Part shown: positions 34,430 to 42,630 of the stretch, piece by piece | How the letters are laid out: every line of letters begins with the position of its first letter | Position numbering within the stretch: the first letter of the stretch is position 1 | Source of the DNA: Archangium lansingense | Lineage (GTDB): Bacteria; Myxococcota; Myxococcia; Myxococcales; Myxococcaceae | NCBI RefSeq assembly: GCF_026626635.1 | Contig: NZ_JAPNKA010000001.1 | Coordinates: 620,001-684,000, forward strand | Reading direction: 5' to 3' | DNA: 64,000 nt | The notes under the pieces: generated by a model | What the model saw: the letters and a program-made list of their open reading frames with translations, nothing else | Told to the model about the DNA's origin: nothing | The model's database searches: none | Position numbers and translations under genes: made by a program

Positions 34430-34879
34430 CTACCGGCCGGACACCGGACGACCGAGGGTGAGGGACGTGAAGGATTGCCCCTCGGAGTCGTTGGGGCCCT
34501 CGGGCAGCTTGACGCGGCGCAGGGTGAGGCCGAGCTGGGGGAAGTGGAAGCGGTAGCCGAGCTCGGGGTCATTCGGATCATAGTGCGCGCGGGTGGAGTA
34601 GAGGTGGCGCACCAACTCGGTGACGCGGGTCGTCGAGACGTCTCGGCCATCGAGGAGAGCGCGCAGGGCGGGCCCGGGGTGCAGCTCGATGCGCTCGACG
34701 GAGTCAGCGACGTAGTGCACGCGCAGTGCGCCCTCGTTCCAGGCCTCGGCGGGCGGCTCGCCGGGGGCGGAGGCGAGGGTCTGGGGGGGATGCCCCAGGG
34801 TGGCATGCACCTCGGCGCGGCTCATTCCGAGCCGCACGGGCCCCACGCCCGTTCCGGGAACGACGTCGACGGTGTCCAT
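34430..34879 (-). CDS. Hypothetical protein with G-x-G-x-x-x-L-G-M-S-x-x-E-V N-terminus
   Basis: A 149-residue soluble protein opening with TGVGPVRLGMSRAEVHATLG, a repeat-like pattern seen in many small bacterial proteins of the lipoprotein-bundle or immunity-like type. Strands such as EGALRVHYVADSVERIEL follow. No catalytic residues are visible. AGGAG lies eight bases before ATG 34879. It starts 16 bases after the cytochrome c gene on the same strand and may be cotranscribed. Function unknown. Confidence 0.68.
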   Translation of the reverse strand: MDTVDVVPGTGVGPVRLGMSRAEVHATLGHPPQTLASAPGEPPAEAWNEGALRVHYVADSVERIELHPGPALRALLDGRDVSTTRVTELVRHLYSTRAHYDPNDPELGYRFHFPQLGLTLRRVKLPEGPNDSEGQSFTSLTLGRPVSGR

Positions 34880-34895
34880 GACTCGACTCCTGGCA

Positions 34896-35360
34896 CTAGG
34901 GCGCGGGGTTGCCGGCCTTGATCCACTGGGCGAGTGCGAGCGCCTCTGCCGTGGAGAGGCGGCCGGTGTAGCTGGGCATCATCGTTCCGGGGCGGACCTT
35001 CTGGGGATCGAGGATCCACATGGCGACGACCTCCGGCGGTTTCTCGCGGGAGTTGGCGAGGGATGCGGCGAAGGGCCTGCCGGCTCCATGGCAGGCCGGG
35101 CAGCCCAGGCTGAGGAAGAGCTGCTCCGGAGTTCGCGCATCGTTGGCGGGAGGCTCACTGGCCTGCTGCGCCGTGGGCGTGCCCGTGGGCGCTGCGGGGG
35201 ACTGGGGCGCCTGAGAGTCCTTGAAGGCGGAGGCCGCGCCGGGGTTCGAAGGTGACTTCTCCTGCTTCTCGGAGCAGGCGGAGAGGGCCAGGGCCATCGA
35301 CAGTGACGCGGTGCGCGCCATCAGGACGGAAGGGTGCTTGCGGTTCGAGGTCGTTCCCAT
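34896..35360 (-). CDS. Lipoprotein c-type cytochrome
   Basis: A 154-residue predicted lipoprotein with lipobox LSAC near residue 29, a Pro/Ala/Ser/Thr-rich linker (about 35-75), and a monohaem cytochrome c domain. The haem site is CPACH near residue 87 and the axial methionine is in GTMMPSYTGRLS. The fold ends AEALALAQWIKAG, typical of small class I cytochromes. It would be a periplasmic electron carrier tethered to a membrane; the partner oxidase is not in the window. ATG 35360 gives a plausible signal peptide. Confidence 0.87.
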   Translation of the reverse strand: MGTTSNRKHPSVLMARTASLSMALALSACSEKQEKSPSNPGAASAFKDSQAPQSPAAPTGTPTAQQASEPPANDARTPEQLFLSLGCPACHGAGRPFAASLANSREKPPEVVAMWILDPQKVRPGTMMPSYTGRLSTAEALALAQWIKAGNPAP

Positions 35361-35521
35361 ACGGGTCGTCTCTCTAGCGTTCTCGTGCCGGGAGCGCCAC
35401 GTCCGGGAGGTCCAAGCCCTTCCAATTGTCGGAGTGCTGGCGAAGGGCACCTGGCACTCCGAGGCTCCGTCTCTTCCCGGTGCGTGATAGGGAGGGCCGC
35501 GCATCGGGAGGAGCAACCGGC

Positions 35522-36859
35522 ATGGAGCGCGCGGACATCGTCGCGTTGGACAAGCGGTACGTGTGGCACCCGTACACCGCGATGGACGAGTACATCGCGA
35601 AGACGGACCCGCTGGTGGTGGTGCGCGCAGAGGGGCCATACCTCTACGACGCGGACGGCACGCGCTACCTGGATGCCAACGGCTCGTGGTGGGTGTCCAC
35701 GCTGGGGCACCGGCACCCGAGACTGGTGCGCGCGCTCACCGAGCAGGCCGGCACCTTCCCGCATACCTCGCTGGCGGGGGTGACGCACGAGCCGGCAGCG
35801 CGGCTGGCGCAGGACCTGGTCGCGCTGGCCCCGGGTGCCGGGCGCGAGGACGTACCGGCCGGGGAGCGGCTCTCGCGGGTCTTCTACTCGGACAATGGGA
35901 GCACGGCGGTGGAGGTCGCCATCAAGATGGCGGCGCAGCACTGGGCACAGAACGGTCGGCCTCGGCGCACGCGCTTCATCACGCTCTCGGGAGCCTTCCA
36001 CGGCGAGACGATTGGTTCGACGAGCGTGGGCGGGGTGGAGCTGTTCCGCGACATCTTCGGGCCGCTGCTCTTCGACGTGGTGCACGTGCCATCTCCCGCC
36101 GAGCCCGAGGGCTGGGAGCGTGCCTTCGCCCAGGTGGAGGCCACGCTGCGTCAGCATCCGGACGAGATCGCCGCCGTCATCCTCGAGCCGGTGGTGCAGG
36201 GGGCGGCGGGCATGCAGGTGTACGCGCCCGAGTTCGTCCGGGCGGTGCGTGAGGCCACGCGGGCGGTGGACACCTTCCTCATTGCCGACGAGGTCTTCAC
36301 GGGCCTGGGACGCACGGGGGCGCGCTTCGCGTGCGACCTGGCGGGGGTGGTGCCGGACCTGCTGTGTCTGGCGAAGGCGCTATCCGGAGGGCTGATGCCC
36401 TTCGCGGCGACGCTGGCCACCGAGCGGGTGTTCGCGGGCTTCGGCGGAGGGCGCGAGCGGGCGCTGTATTACGGGCACTCGTATTGTGGCAACCCGCTGG
36501 GCGCGGCGGTGGCGCGTGAGGTGCTCGCGGTGTACCGGGACGAGGACGTGCTGGGGCAGGTGGCGCGCAAGGCGCCGAAGGTGAAGGCTGCCTTCGAGCG
36601 GATGGCGGCGACGATTCCCGGGCTGAAGCAGCCGCGGGCCATCGGCATGGTGGGGGCGGTGGACCTGGGCGGGGGTGGCTACCTGGCGCGAGGAGGTTGG
36701 CGCGTGTACGAGGCAGCCCGGCGCCGCGGGCTGTACCTGCGCCCACTGGGCGACACGGTGTACGTGGCCCCCGCGCTCAACATCCCGGACGCCGCCTTGG
36801 ACGAGCTGCTCGCCGGGGTGGAGGCCAGCCTCCGCGAGGTGGCGGCCGGTCAGCCCTGA
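35522..36859 (+). CDS. bioA: Adenosylmethionine-8-amino-7-oxononanoate aminotransferase
   Basis: A 445-residue PLP enzyme of biotin synthesis that converts KAPA to DAPA using S-adenosylmethionine as amino donor. The BioA-type start DKRYVWHPYTAMDEY, the segment WWVSTLGHRHP, the GST phosphate cup (DNGSTAVEVAIKMA), FHGETIGSTSVGG, the aspartate in LIADEVFTGLGRTG and the Schiff-base lysine in CLAKALSGG (about 285) are all present. ATG 35522 has GGAGGAG eight bases upstream. No other bio genes are in the window. A HAD-family gene follows by 25 bases and may share the transcript without sharing the pathway. Confidence 0.92.
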   Translation: MERADIVALDKRYVWHPYTAMDEYIAKTDPLVVVRAEGPYLYDADGTRYLDANGSWWVSTLGHRHPRLVRALTEQAGTFPHTSLAGVTHEPAARLAQDLVALAPGAGREDVPAGERLSRVFYSDNGSTAVEVAIKMAAQHWAQNGRPRRTRFITLSGAFHGETIGSTSVGGVELFRDIFGPLLFDVVHVPSPAEPEGWERAFAQVEATLRQHPDEIAAVILEPVVQGAAGMQVYAPEFVRAVREATRAVDTFLIADEVFTGLGRTGARFACDLAGVVPDLLCLAKALSGGLMPFAATLATERVFAGFGGGRERALYYGHSYCGNPLGAAVAREVLAVYRDEDVLGQVARKAPKVKAAFERMAATIPGLKQPRAIGMVGAVDLGGGGYLARGGWRVYEAARRRGLYLRPLGDTVYVAPALNIPDAALDELLAGVEASLREVAAGQP

Positions 36860-36884
36860 TTCCTTCCCAATCCAAGGAGACCCC

Positions 36885-38012
36885 ATGCCCCGCTTAGCGC
36901 TGCTCCTGCTGCTCACCGCGCCGCTCTTTGGTTGTGCGGCAGGCCCTTCCCTCCAGCGGACCGATGCTCCGCCCGCCACCACCGACACGTCCGCCACCGG
37001 CGGTGCAGCTCGCGCCGAGCTCGACGCGGTCACCATCCCGATGCTGCCCGACTGGGTCGACAAGTACGCGGGCCCGAACGAGGAGGAGCGCCGCTTCTTC
37101 AACATCAGCCGCCTGATGGAGCGCTACCAGCTCACCCGGGCGAAGGCCGTCGAGCTGCAGAACCACTATCGCGACCTCATCCGCGCCAGGCCTGCCCCCC
37201 GCCCGGAGGACGCCTTCCACACCGCCCTCGAGCGCGTCCGCCGGGGCGAGCTCGAGAGCCGCCTCAATCCCGAGAAGCTCAGCAAGGCCCGTTTCATCGT
37301 CGTGTTCGATCTCGATGAGACGCTCTTCAGCCAGTACTACCCCGCCAAGGTGGGTGAGGCCTGTCACGATCTCGCGGTCCCGCAGAAGGATGGCGTCCGT
37401 TACGTGAAGCTCGTCCCCGGCTGGCAGCAGGCCTTCGCGCGCATCCAGGAGCTCGGCGGTGCCGTCGTCCTCTTCTCCGCCAACGTCGACACGCTCACCC
37501 TCGAGAATCTCTCGTACTGGAAGCTCGAGGGCGTTCCCCTCACCGAGCACCCGGCGATCTCCGGCATCCTGACCAACAGCCACCTCATCCTTCAGGAGAA
37601 GTCCGAGGGGAAGAAGCCCAATCCCGTGCGCGAGCCGTCCAAGGACCTGCGCATCTTCGAGGACGACGAGAAGCTGCCCCGGGTCATCATCGTGGATGAC
37701 AACCCCACGCGCCTCTTCCAGCTGCGCAACGCCCGCATCTTCAAGAAGTTCGAGGCCGAGGCCTTCTGCACCACCAGCGACCCGGCGCTGCGCCGCGCCT
37801 TCGAGCAGGCCATGCCCACCGTCGTGCAGGAGATTGAGGACTCGGTCCGGTACATGGACGCGCGAGGCGTCGGATTCGCCACGGCCTATCTGCCCTACAC
37901 CTCGCTCGGCCAGGTCACCGTGCAGTTCCTCATCGACAGCGGCGGCTTCGACCGGGCGAAGGCCATCGAGTACGTCCGCGGCAATCCCCAGGTCGTCGAC
38001 GCCCGGTACTGA
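36885..38012 (+). CDS. HAD-superfamily lipoprotein, phosphatase-like
   Basis: A 375-residue predicted lipoprotein (MPRLALLLLLTAPLFGC, Cys17) with a HAD phosphatase core. Motif I is FDLDETLFS near residue 145, motif II is VVLFSANVDT, and the Lys and acid motifs are in KLPRVIIVDDNP. The DLDET nucleophile places it with NLI-interacting-factor-like HADs. A helical N-terminal region (45-130) precedes the core. It could dephosphorylate a periplasmic substrate, but membrane side and substrate are inferred. AAGGAG lies before ATG 36885. Confidence 0.82.
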   Translation: MPRLALLLLLTAPLFGCAAGPSLQRTDAPPATTDTSATGGAARAELDAVTIPMLPDWVDKYAGPNEEERRFFNISRLMERYQLTRAKAVELQNHYRDLIRARPAPRPEDAFHTALERVRRGELESRLNPEKLSKARFIVVFDLDETLFSQYYPAKVGEACHDLAVPQKDGVRYVKLVPGWQQAFARIQELGGAVVLFSANVDTLTLENLSYWKLEGVPLTEHPAISGILTNSHLILQEKSEGKKPNPVREPSKDLRIFEDDEKLPRVIIVDDNPTRLFQLRNARIFKKFEAEAFCTTSDPALRRAFEQAMPTVVQEIEDSVRYMDARGVGFATAYLPYTSLGQVTVQFLIDSGGFDRAKAIEYVRGNPQVVDARY

Positions 38013-38147
38013 GTGGCTCGCGCGACCCGCCCCCCCGGACAGGGGGTGAGGTGCGCTTCACACTCCGCCCGGATGCAATGGAGTTCGCCCGGAGGCGTAG
38101 TTCATTGCAGACTGGGGCCTCTTTCCAGCGCAAGCGAGGACGACGGC

Positions 38148-38396
38148 ATGGCCAATCTGTGTGGGTGGATCATCTTGGGTCTCGTGGCGGGGCTGATTGC
38201 CCGCGCCGTCATGCCCGGCCGGCAGCCGATGGGCTTCATCTCGACCACCCTGCTGGGCATCGGTGGCTCGTTCGTGGGCGGCCTCCTCGCCTCGTTCCTG
38301 CTGGGCGGCAACTGGCGCGTGCTGCAGCCCTCCGGCTACATCGGCTCCATCGTCGGAGCCATCGTCCTCCTCTGGGTGGGACGGAAGCTGACCTGA
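38148..38396 (+). CDS. GlsB/YeaQ/YmgE-family membrane protein
   Basis: An 82-residue protein with three glycine-rich transmembrane helices: WIILGLVAGLIARAVMPG, the FISTTLLGIGGSFVGGLLASFL segment, and IGSIVGAIVLLWVGRKL. This is the transglycosylase-associated or stress-response small-protein family; members rise in stress but lack proven activity. ATG 38148 has GAGGA eight bases upstream. It ends two bases before the convergent rarD stop. Confidence 0.88.
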   Translation: MANLCGWIILGLVAGLIARAVMPGRQPMGFISTTLLGIGGSFVGGLLASFLLGGNWRVLQPSGYIGSIVGAIVLLWVGRKLT

Positions 38397-38398
38397 CG

Positions 38399-39325
38399 TC
38401 AGGTGCCCTGGCGGGCCGGGGCGGGGGCTGGCACTCGCGCCTTCCACAGGCCGTCGAAGGCGTAGAGCGCCACCGCCGTCCACAGGCAGGCGAAGGTGAT
38501 GGCGTGGCGTGAGGTGAAGGCCTCGCCGTAGACGAGCACCGCCAGGGCAAGCTGCAGCGTGGGCGCCACGTACTGGATGATGCCCAGCGTCGAGTAGCGA
38601 ATCCGCCGCGCCGCCAGGGCAAACCACAGCAGCGGAAGCGCGGTGGCCACGCCGCTCCCCACCAGCAGCAGGGTGTCTCGCGGGGTAGCGCCCAGCACCG
38701 GCTGCTCCCAGCTCCCCAGGAGCAGCACGCCGAGCCCCACAGGTGCCGCCAGTCCCGTCTCCACCGCCAGGCCCGTGAGGGACTCCACCGGCGCCAGCTT
38801 CCGCACCAGCCCATACAGGCTGAAAGTGCCCGCCAGCGCCAGCGCCACCCACGGCACCTGTCCCATCCCCACCGCCAGGTTGAGCACCCCCAGGGCCGCC
38901 AGCGCCACCGCGCCCACCTGCAGTCCGCGCAGCCGCTCGCCGAGGAAGAGCCGGGCCAACACGATGTTGGCCAGGGGGTTGATGTAGTAGCCCAGGCTCC
39001 CTTCCATCACCCGGCCGCTGTTGACGGCCCAGATGTAGAGGCCCCAGTTGACGGAGATGAGGGTGGTGGTGAGCAGCAGGGCCGCCAGGGCCCGCTTGTT
39101 GCGCAGCACGCGCAGTGTCTCGGGCCACCGCCGCTGCAGCGTCAGCAGCCCCGCCACGAAGAGGAACGACCACACCACGCGGTGGGACACCAGCGCCACC
39201 GGTGGCACATGGGCCAGTTGCTTCCAATAGAGGGGGAAGCCACCCCAGGCCACATAGGCCGCGAAGGCATAGGCAAAGCCCGACGTGCGCTCGGCCGCCG
39301 AAGAGTCGCTGGACATGGTGCTCAC
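38399..39325 (-). CDS. rarD: EamA-family transporter RarD
   Basis: A 308-residue inner-membrane protein with about ten helices. RarD landmarks: YVAWGGFPLYWKQLAHVPPV near residue 25, SHRVVWSFLF, SVNWGLYIWAVNSGRVMEGS near 95, LGYYINPLANIVLARLFLGE, and the C-terminal RIRYSTLGIIQYVAPTLQLA. RarD proteins are drug/metabolite-type exporters, first linked with chloramphenicol sensitivity; the substrate is unknown. The start may be GTG 39325 or ATG 39316, three codons apart, neither with a strong Shine-Dalgarno. Confidence 0.9.
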   Translation of the reverse strand: MSTMSSDSSAAERTSGFAYAFAAYVAWGGFPLYWKQLAHVPPVALVSHRVVWSFLFVAGLLTLQRRWPETLRVLRNKRALAALLLTTTLISVNWGLYIWAVNSGRVMEGSLGYYINPLANIVLARLFLGERLRGLQVGAVALAALGVLNLAVGMGQVPWVALALAGTFSLYGLVRKLAPVESLTGLAVETGLAAPVGLGVLLLGSWEQPVLGATPRDTLLLVGSGVATALPLLWFALAARRIRYSTLGIIQYVAPTLQLALAVLVYGEAFTSRHAITFACLWTAVALYAFDGLWKARVPAPAPARQGT

Positions 39326-39518
39326 TTCTTTCTGCCCCCTGGCGCCGCGCTACATACCAGCGGCCCCGTCCCCGCGCAGCGCTACCCTCCCCCCGCCCGG
39401 TGCCCCACGCTCGAGACACGTCCTCTCAGTGGCTGGAAAATCCGACGCAGAAAGAGGTAGGCACACAACCTGCCATGCTGTAGGCTAATGGTGCCACCTA
39501 CCCTGTATCAGGAAAACT

Positions 39519-39751
39519 CATCAGTGCCATGATGGGGCACTGATGGCTTTGCAGGCCAGGGACTGGCAATCCGCGTCATTTTTTCCTATGTGCGCCCGTG
39601 AATAACGGGTGGAACTAGCATGTTCCAACCGTGCAACCCGCCCGCGGGGAACCCCTCCAAGGCACGCTGCGGAGCAACAGGGTTGTGAAAGACTGCGCGC
39701 GTCCTCGGGATGCGGAACCCCTCCAAGGTCTAACCCCGAGGACGCGCGCAG
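39519..39751. ncRNA. Highly structured gene-free region, candidate small RNA
   Basis: The 593 bases between rarD and the exported hydrolase hold no credible gene but several hairpins. A 10-bp stem lies at 39519-39528/39536-39545. A 17-bp perfect stem at 39693-39709/39735-39751 has a 25-base loop. Smaller stems lie near 39555, 39595 and 39612. GGAACCCCTCCAAGG occurs twice, at 39648-39662 and 39714-39728, the second in the loop of the long stem. Read rightward it exposes CCCCUCC, able to pair with Shine-Dalgarno sequences. Read leftward, the 10-bp stem is followed by AGTTTTCC and would make a terminator. Strand is therefore undecided. No known RNA family is recognised. Confidence 0.45.
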
Positions 39752-39918
39752 CCAGCAGTTTCCCACCTATGCAGTCAGATGCAAGCGCGAGGTGATGGAA
39801 ACGCAACCCTTGGCCGCCTGGTTCTCGCGGAGTGCGTCCCGTCTCCTCTGGCGGAGGGGTACCTTCAAGGCTTTCCCAACCCCCGGGATAGGACCTGTGC
39901 GGGTATGCGAGGAGGCTC

Positions 39919-40662
39919 ATGGGTACGGTGACGATGGCGCTGGTGGCGTGGCTGCTGACGGGGACGCCTGAGGCGGGTGGGCCCGTGAATCCAGCCGAGT
40001 CTCCCGGCACGTTCGTGGCGAAGACGCTCACCGTTCGAGGAGAGACGTACGTGTACTCGGTGTACCTGCCACCCGGGTACGGCCGGGGACAGGAGTGGCC
40101 GGTCATCCTCGCGCTGCACGGAGCGGGCTCGCGGGGGACGGATGGGCAGAGGCCGAGGACGCAGAGCCTGGCGGAGGCGGCGCGCGTACACCCGGAGCGC
40201 TACCCGGCCGTGCTGGTGCTGCCCCAGTGTCCCCCCGACAAGGAGTGGAGCGGGGACGTGGCGGACTTTGCCCTCGAGGCGCTGGAGCGCACCGTCACCG
40301 AGTATGGCGGAGACCGGAAGCGGGTGTACCTCGCCGGCCAGTCGATGGGGGCGCGGGGGGTGGTGCAGCTCGCCGCGCGCTACCCGGAGCGCTTCGCGGC
40401 GGTGGTGGCCGTGTCCGGACGCTACCTGGATCGCTCGATGGTGAGCCGGCTCAAGGGCCTGCCCCTGTGGATGTGGCACGGAGACGCGGATGCGGTGGTG
40501 CCAGTCTCGGAGAGCCGCACCCTCGTGGAACTGCTGAAGTCCGCGGGCAACAAGTCCGTGCGCTACACCGAGCTGTCCGGCCTGGGACACGACATCTTCG
40601 ACACCGTGTACCTCGATCAGGCGGTGAGCACCTGGCTGCTGGCGCAGAAGCGCGGGAAGTAG
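39919..40662 (+). CDS. Exported alpha/beta hydrolase (esterase/peptidase-like)
   Basis: A 247-residue alpha/beta hydrolase with a short N-terminal hydrophobic segment (MGTVTMALVAWLLTG) that could export it. The oxyanion strand is VILALHGAGSRG, the nucleophile elbow is AGQSMGARG (near residue 138), the acid is in WHGDADAVVP and the histidine is in GLGHDIFDTVY. The layout matches secreted phospholipase/carboxylesterase or prolyl-oligopeptidase-like esterases; the substrate is unknown. AGGAGG lies four bases before the ATG. The structured region upstream may affect its expression. Confidence 0.88.
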   Translation: MGTVTMALVAWLLTGTPEAGGPVNPAESPGTFVAKTLTVRGETYVYSVYLPPGYGRGQEWPVILALHGAGSRGTDGQRPRTQSLAEAARVHPERYPAVLVLPQCPPDKEWSGDVADFALEALERTVTEYGGDRKRVYLAGQSMGARGVVQLAARYPERFAAVVAVSGRYLDRSMVSRLKGLPLWMWHGDADAVVPVSESRTLVELLKSAGNKSVRYTELSGLGHDIFDTVYLDQAVSTWLLAQKRGK

Positions 40663-40704
40663 GGCGCGCACGTCGGGCCCGTGCATCCTTTATATGCTGG
40701 GCAC

Positions 40705-41643
40705 ATGCGCTCCTTTATCTGCCTGCTGCTCCTGCTGGGAGTTCTGCCCGCCGAGGCGAAACCGAAGGCCAAGGCTCCCCCGTCCTTTCACATCATCATC
40801 CTCGGTGGCGGAAAGACACCCGCGGAGGCGCAGGCGGCGCTCGAGCGGTACAAGGACGCGGCGCATGAGGGGGTGACGCCGGCGGAGGGCTACCCGCGGC
40901 TGCTCGAGTCGGACGACATGGCAGGGCTCAACCCGGGCTTCCACATCGCGATGCTGGGCATCTGCTCGGAGGTGGAGCGGGCGCGCGCCCTGCGGGACCT
41001 GGCCAACCTGGCGCTGCCGGGGGTGTACCTCAAGCAGGTGCAGGCGAGCGTGGCCGATGCGTGCCCCAAGCTGGCGCTGCCCAAGCCCAAGGCGTTGAAG
41101 GGCCACACGCACCAGGGCAGCTACCCGGTGCGGGCGGGAGTGAAGGGGCTCTCCTATGAGGTGCACTCGCGGGCGCTCGATACGAAGAAGGAGCCGTGTG
41201 TCGTGTCGCGGTTGGTGGTGAGGCTGGAGCTGGGCGGGAGGGTGGTGGACGAGGACTCCTGGTCGGGGGACTGCAACCCGCCGATGGGGGAGGGGGACCT
41301 CGGCAGCTCCTCGGAGGTGTCGCTGGAGCGGGAGCTGACCTTCGGGGACCGGAGCTTCCTGCTCGTGAAGGAGTCCTCCAGCGCCAACGACAACACGCTC
41401 CACACCTGGAGGCTGGTGGGCGAGTCGTGCGGCGAGCTGGATTCGTTCGAGGTGGGGAGCCGGTTGGAGTTTGGCCCTCCGGGGGATGTGACCGTGGAGG
41501 CGGAGGGAGCGGGGCCGGAGGCATGGCGCAAGCTCGTGACCCGCACCACGGAGGGCACCTGCGACGAGAACGGCGAGGGAGAGGGCTGTGAATCCTCATC
41601 CCGCACGTACACCTGGGATGATGCGGCGTGCGCCTACCGGTGA
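40705..41643 (+). CDS. Exported protein of unknown function
   Basis: A 312-residue exported protein with signal MRSFICLLLLLGVLPAEA. The first part (25-125) has FHIIILGGGKTPAEAQAALE and GFHIAMLGICSEVERARALRD, a duplicated pattern resembling SPOR-like repeats, ending PGVYLKQV. The second part is beta-rich with paired cysteines (EPCVVSRLVV, SGDCNPP, ESCGELD, CDENGEGEGC). A SPOR-like role in peptidoglycan binding is possible, not shown. ATG 40705 was preferred over an upstream start for its clean signal peptide. It follows the hydrolase by 42 bases in the same direction. Confidence 0.68.
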   Translation: MRSFICLLLLLGVLPAEAKPKAKAPPSFHIIILGGGKTPAEAQAALERYKDAAHEGVTPAEGYPRLLESDDMAGLNPGFHIAMLGICSEVERARALRDLANLALPGVYLKQVQASVADACPKLALPKPKALKGHTHQGSYPVRAGVKGLSYEVHSRALDTKKEPCVVSRLVVRLELGGRVVDEDSWSGDCNPPMGEGDLGSSSEVSLERELTFGDRSFLLVKESSSANDNTLHTWRLVGESCGELDSFEVGSRLEFGPPGDVTVEAEGAGPEAWRKLVTRTTEGTCDENGEGEGCESSSRTYTWDDAACAYR

Positions 41644-41733
41644 GGCTCGAGTCGTTGGTCCAGCACGCGGATGGCGTTTGGATCTTTTTCCGCGCCTGGG
41701 CAGGCTCCCACCTTCCGGCTATGACTGCGCGTC

Positions 41734-42483
41734 ATGAGCTCTGACGCCACCCGACTCCTGGACCTGCTGTGGGAGCGCTTCGCCGCGGAGGTGCCCTATG
41801 CGCGCACCTTCGCCCGGCTCTCCGGCGGCAGCTTCCGCAATGACCACATCGCGCTGCGCTCCCTCGCCCGGCCCGGCGGAGGCATCGCGCTCTTTGCCCG
41901 CGTCTTCGAGCGCTTCGGCTGGAAGCCCGCCGGCCAGTACACCTTCCCCGATACGCACCTCTCCGCCATCTACATGTCCCATCCGGAGGGGCTGCCCCGC
42001 GTCTTCATCTCCGAGCTTCTCTCCGACAGGCTGTCGCCCGAGGCTCAGCGCCTCCTCGCTTCGCTCCCGGCGGAGCCTCCCGCCCCCGACTCCATCGAGG
42101 CGCTCGCCAACTGGTTCTCCGCTCCGCCTCCTCCCGAGGAGTCCGCGCTGCTCGCGTTGGAGAAGGAGTCCCAGTACGGCGCGTGGCTGCTCGCCTTCGG
42201 CCGCAAGGTGAACCACTTCACCGGCTCCGTGGATGACGTGGAGGTGTGGCAGCGCCGCATGCGTGAGGCGGGTGTGCCCATGAAGGCCGATATCGAGGGC
42301 GACCCTGGCACCTCCCTGCGTCAGACGGCCACCAGCGCCGCCCCCGTCACCATCACGCTCGCCGACGGACGCACGCGCACCTGGCCCTATGCCTACTTCG
42401 AGATCGCCCAGCGCGCGCCCGGCTTTGATGGCTTCCTCGGCCCCCAGGCTCGCGCCCTCTTCGACATGACGAAGCGCTCCTAG
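41734..42483 (+). CDS. DUF1338 family protein (2-oxoadipate dioxygenase/decarboxylase-like)
   Basis: A 249-residue protein of the DUF1338 family. Metal-ligand candidates are the His in NDHIALRSL near residue 38, the His in KVNHFTGSVDD near 155 and the Glu in AYFEIAQR near 225. Other family segments are YTFPDTHLSAIYMSHPEG and PRVFISELL. Larger relatives (YdcJ/HglS) are Fe(II) enzymes converting 2-oxoadipate to 2-hydroxyglutarate in lysine breakdown. This protein is shorter than those, so the substrate may differ. No lysine-degradation genes are adjacent. Confidence 0.86.
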   Translation: MSSDATRLLDLLWERFAAEVPYARTFARLSGGSFRNDHIALRSLARPGGGIALFARVFERFGWKPAGQYTFPDTHLSAIYMSHPEGLPRVFISELLSDRLSPEAQRLLASLPAEPPAPDSIEALANWFSAPPPPEESALLALEKESQYGAWLLAFGRKVNHFTGSVDDVEVWQRRMREAGVPMKADIEGDPGTSLRQTATSAAPVTITLADGRTRTWPYAYFEIAQRAPGFDGFLGPQARALFDMTKRS

Positions 42484-42613
42484 GACTTCGCCCCGCCAGC
42501 CAGTGGCCGTCCGGCCGGGCCCTTCTTGCATTCCGGGCGTGTGTGGACAGATCCACATCCTTGAGCCCCGCATCTCCTGTCCTCGTGCGAGGTGGGGGCT
42601 GACGGGTGGTCCG

Positions 42614-42621
42614 AAAGGAGG
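42614..42621 (+). promoter_or_regulatory. Strong ribosome-binding site that sets a TTG start
   Basis: AAAGGAGG lies nine bases before TTG at 42631. Upstream in-frame codons back to GTG 42592 have no comparable site, so the histidine kinase is most likely started at this TTG. Confidence 0.7.
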
Positions 42622-42630
42622 CCTCTCTGC

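Noticed and set aside
39648..39728. Possible CRISPR: a 15-base repeat with a 66-base period
   Set aside because: Only two copies, the repeated part is 15 bases rather than 28-37, the flanking bases differ, and no cas gene is present.
39693..39751. Possible Pxr developmental small RNA
   Set aside because: From memory Pxr has a run of about seven C residues in its first loop and sits by a sigma-54 activator gene; neither holds here.
39519..39918. Possible retron msr-msd (long stem in a gene-free gap of a myxobacterium)
   Set aside because: No reverse transcriptase gene lies on either side; the neighbours are rarD and an alpha/beta hydrolase gene.
39609..39971. Small open frame in the structured gap before the hydrolase
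   Set aside because: No Shine-Dalgarno, no family resemblance, and it runs through perfect inverted repeats better explained as RNA structure.
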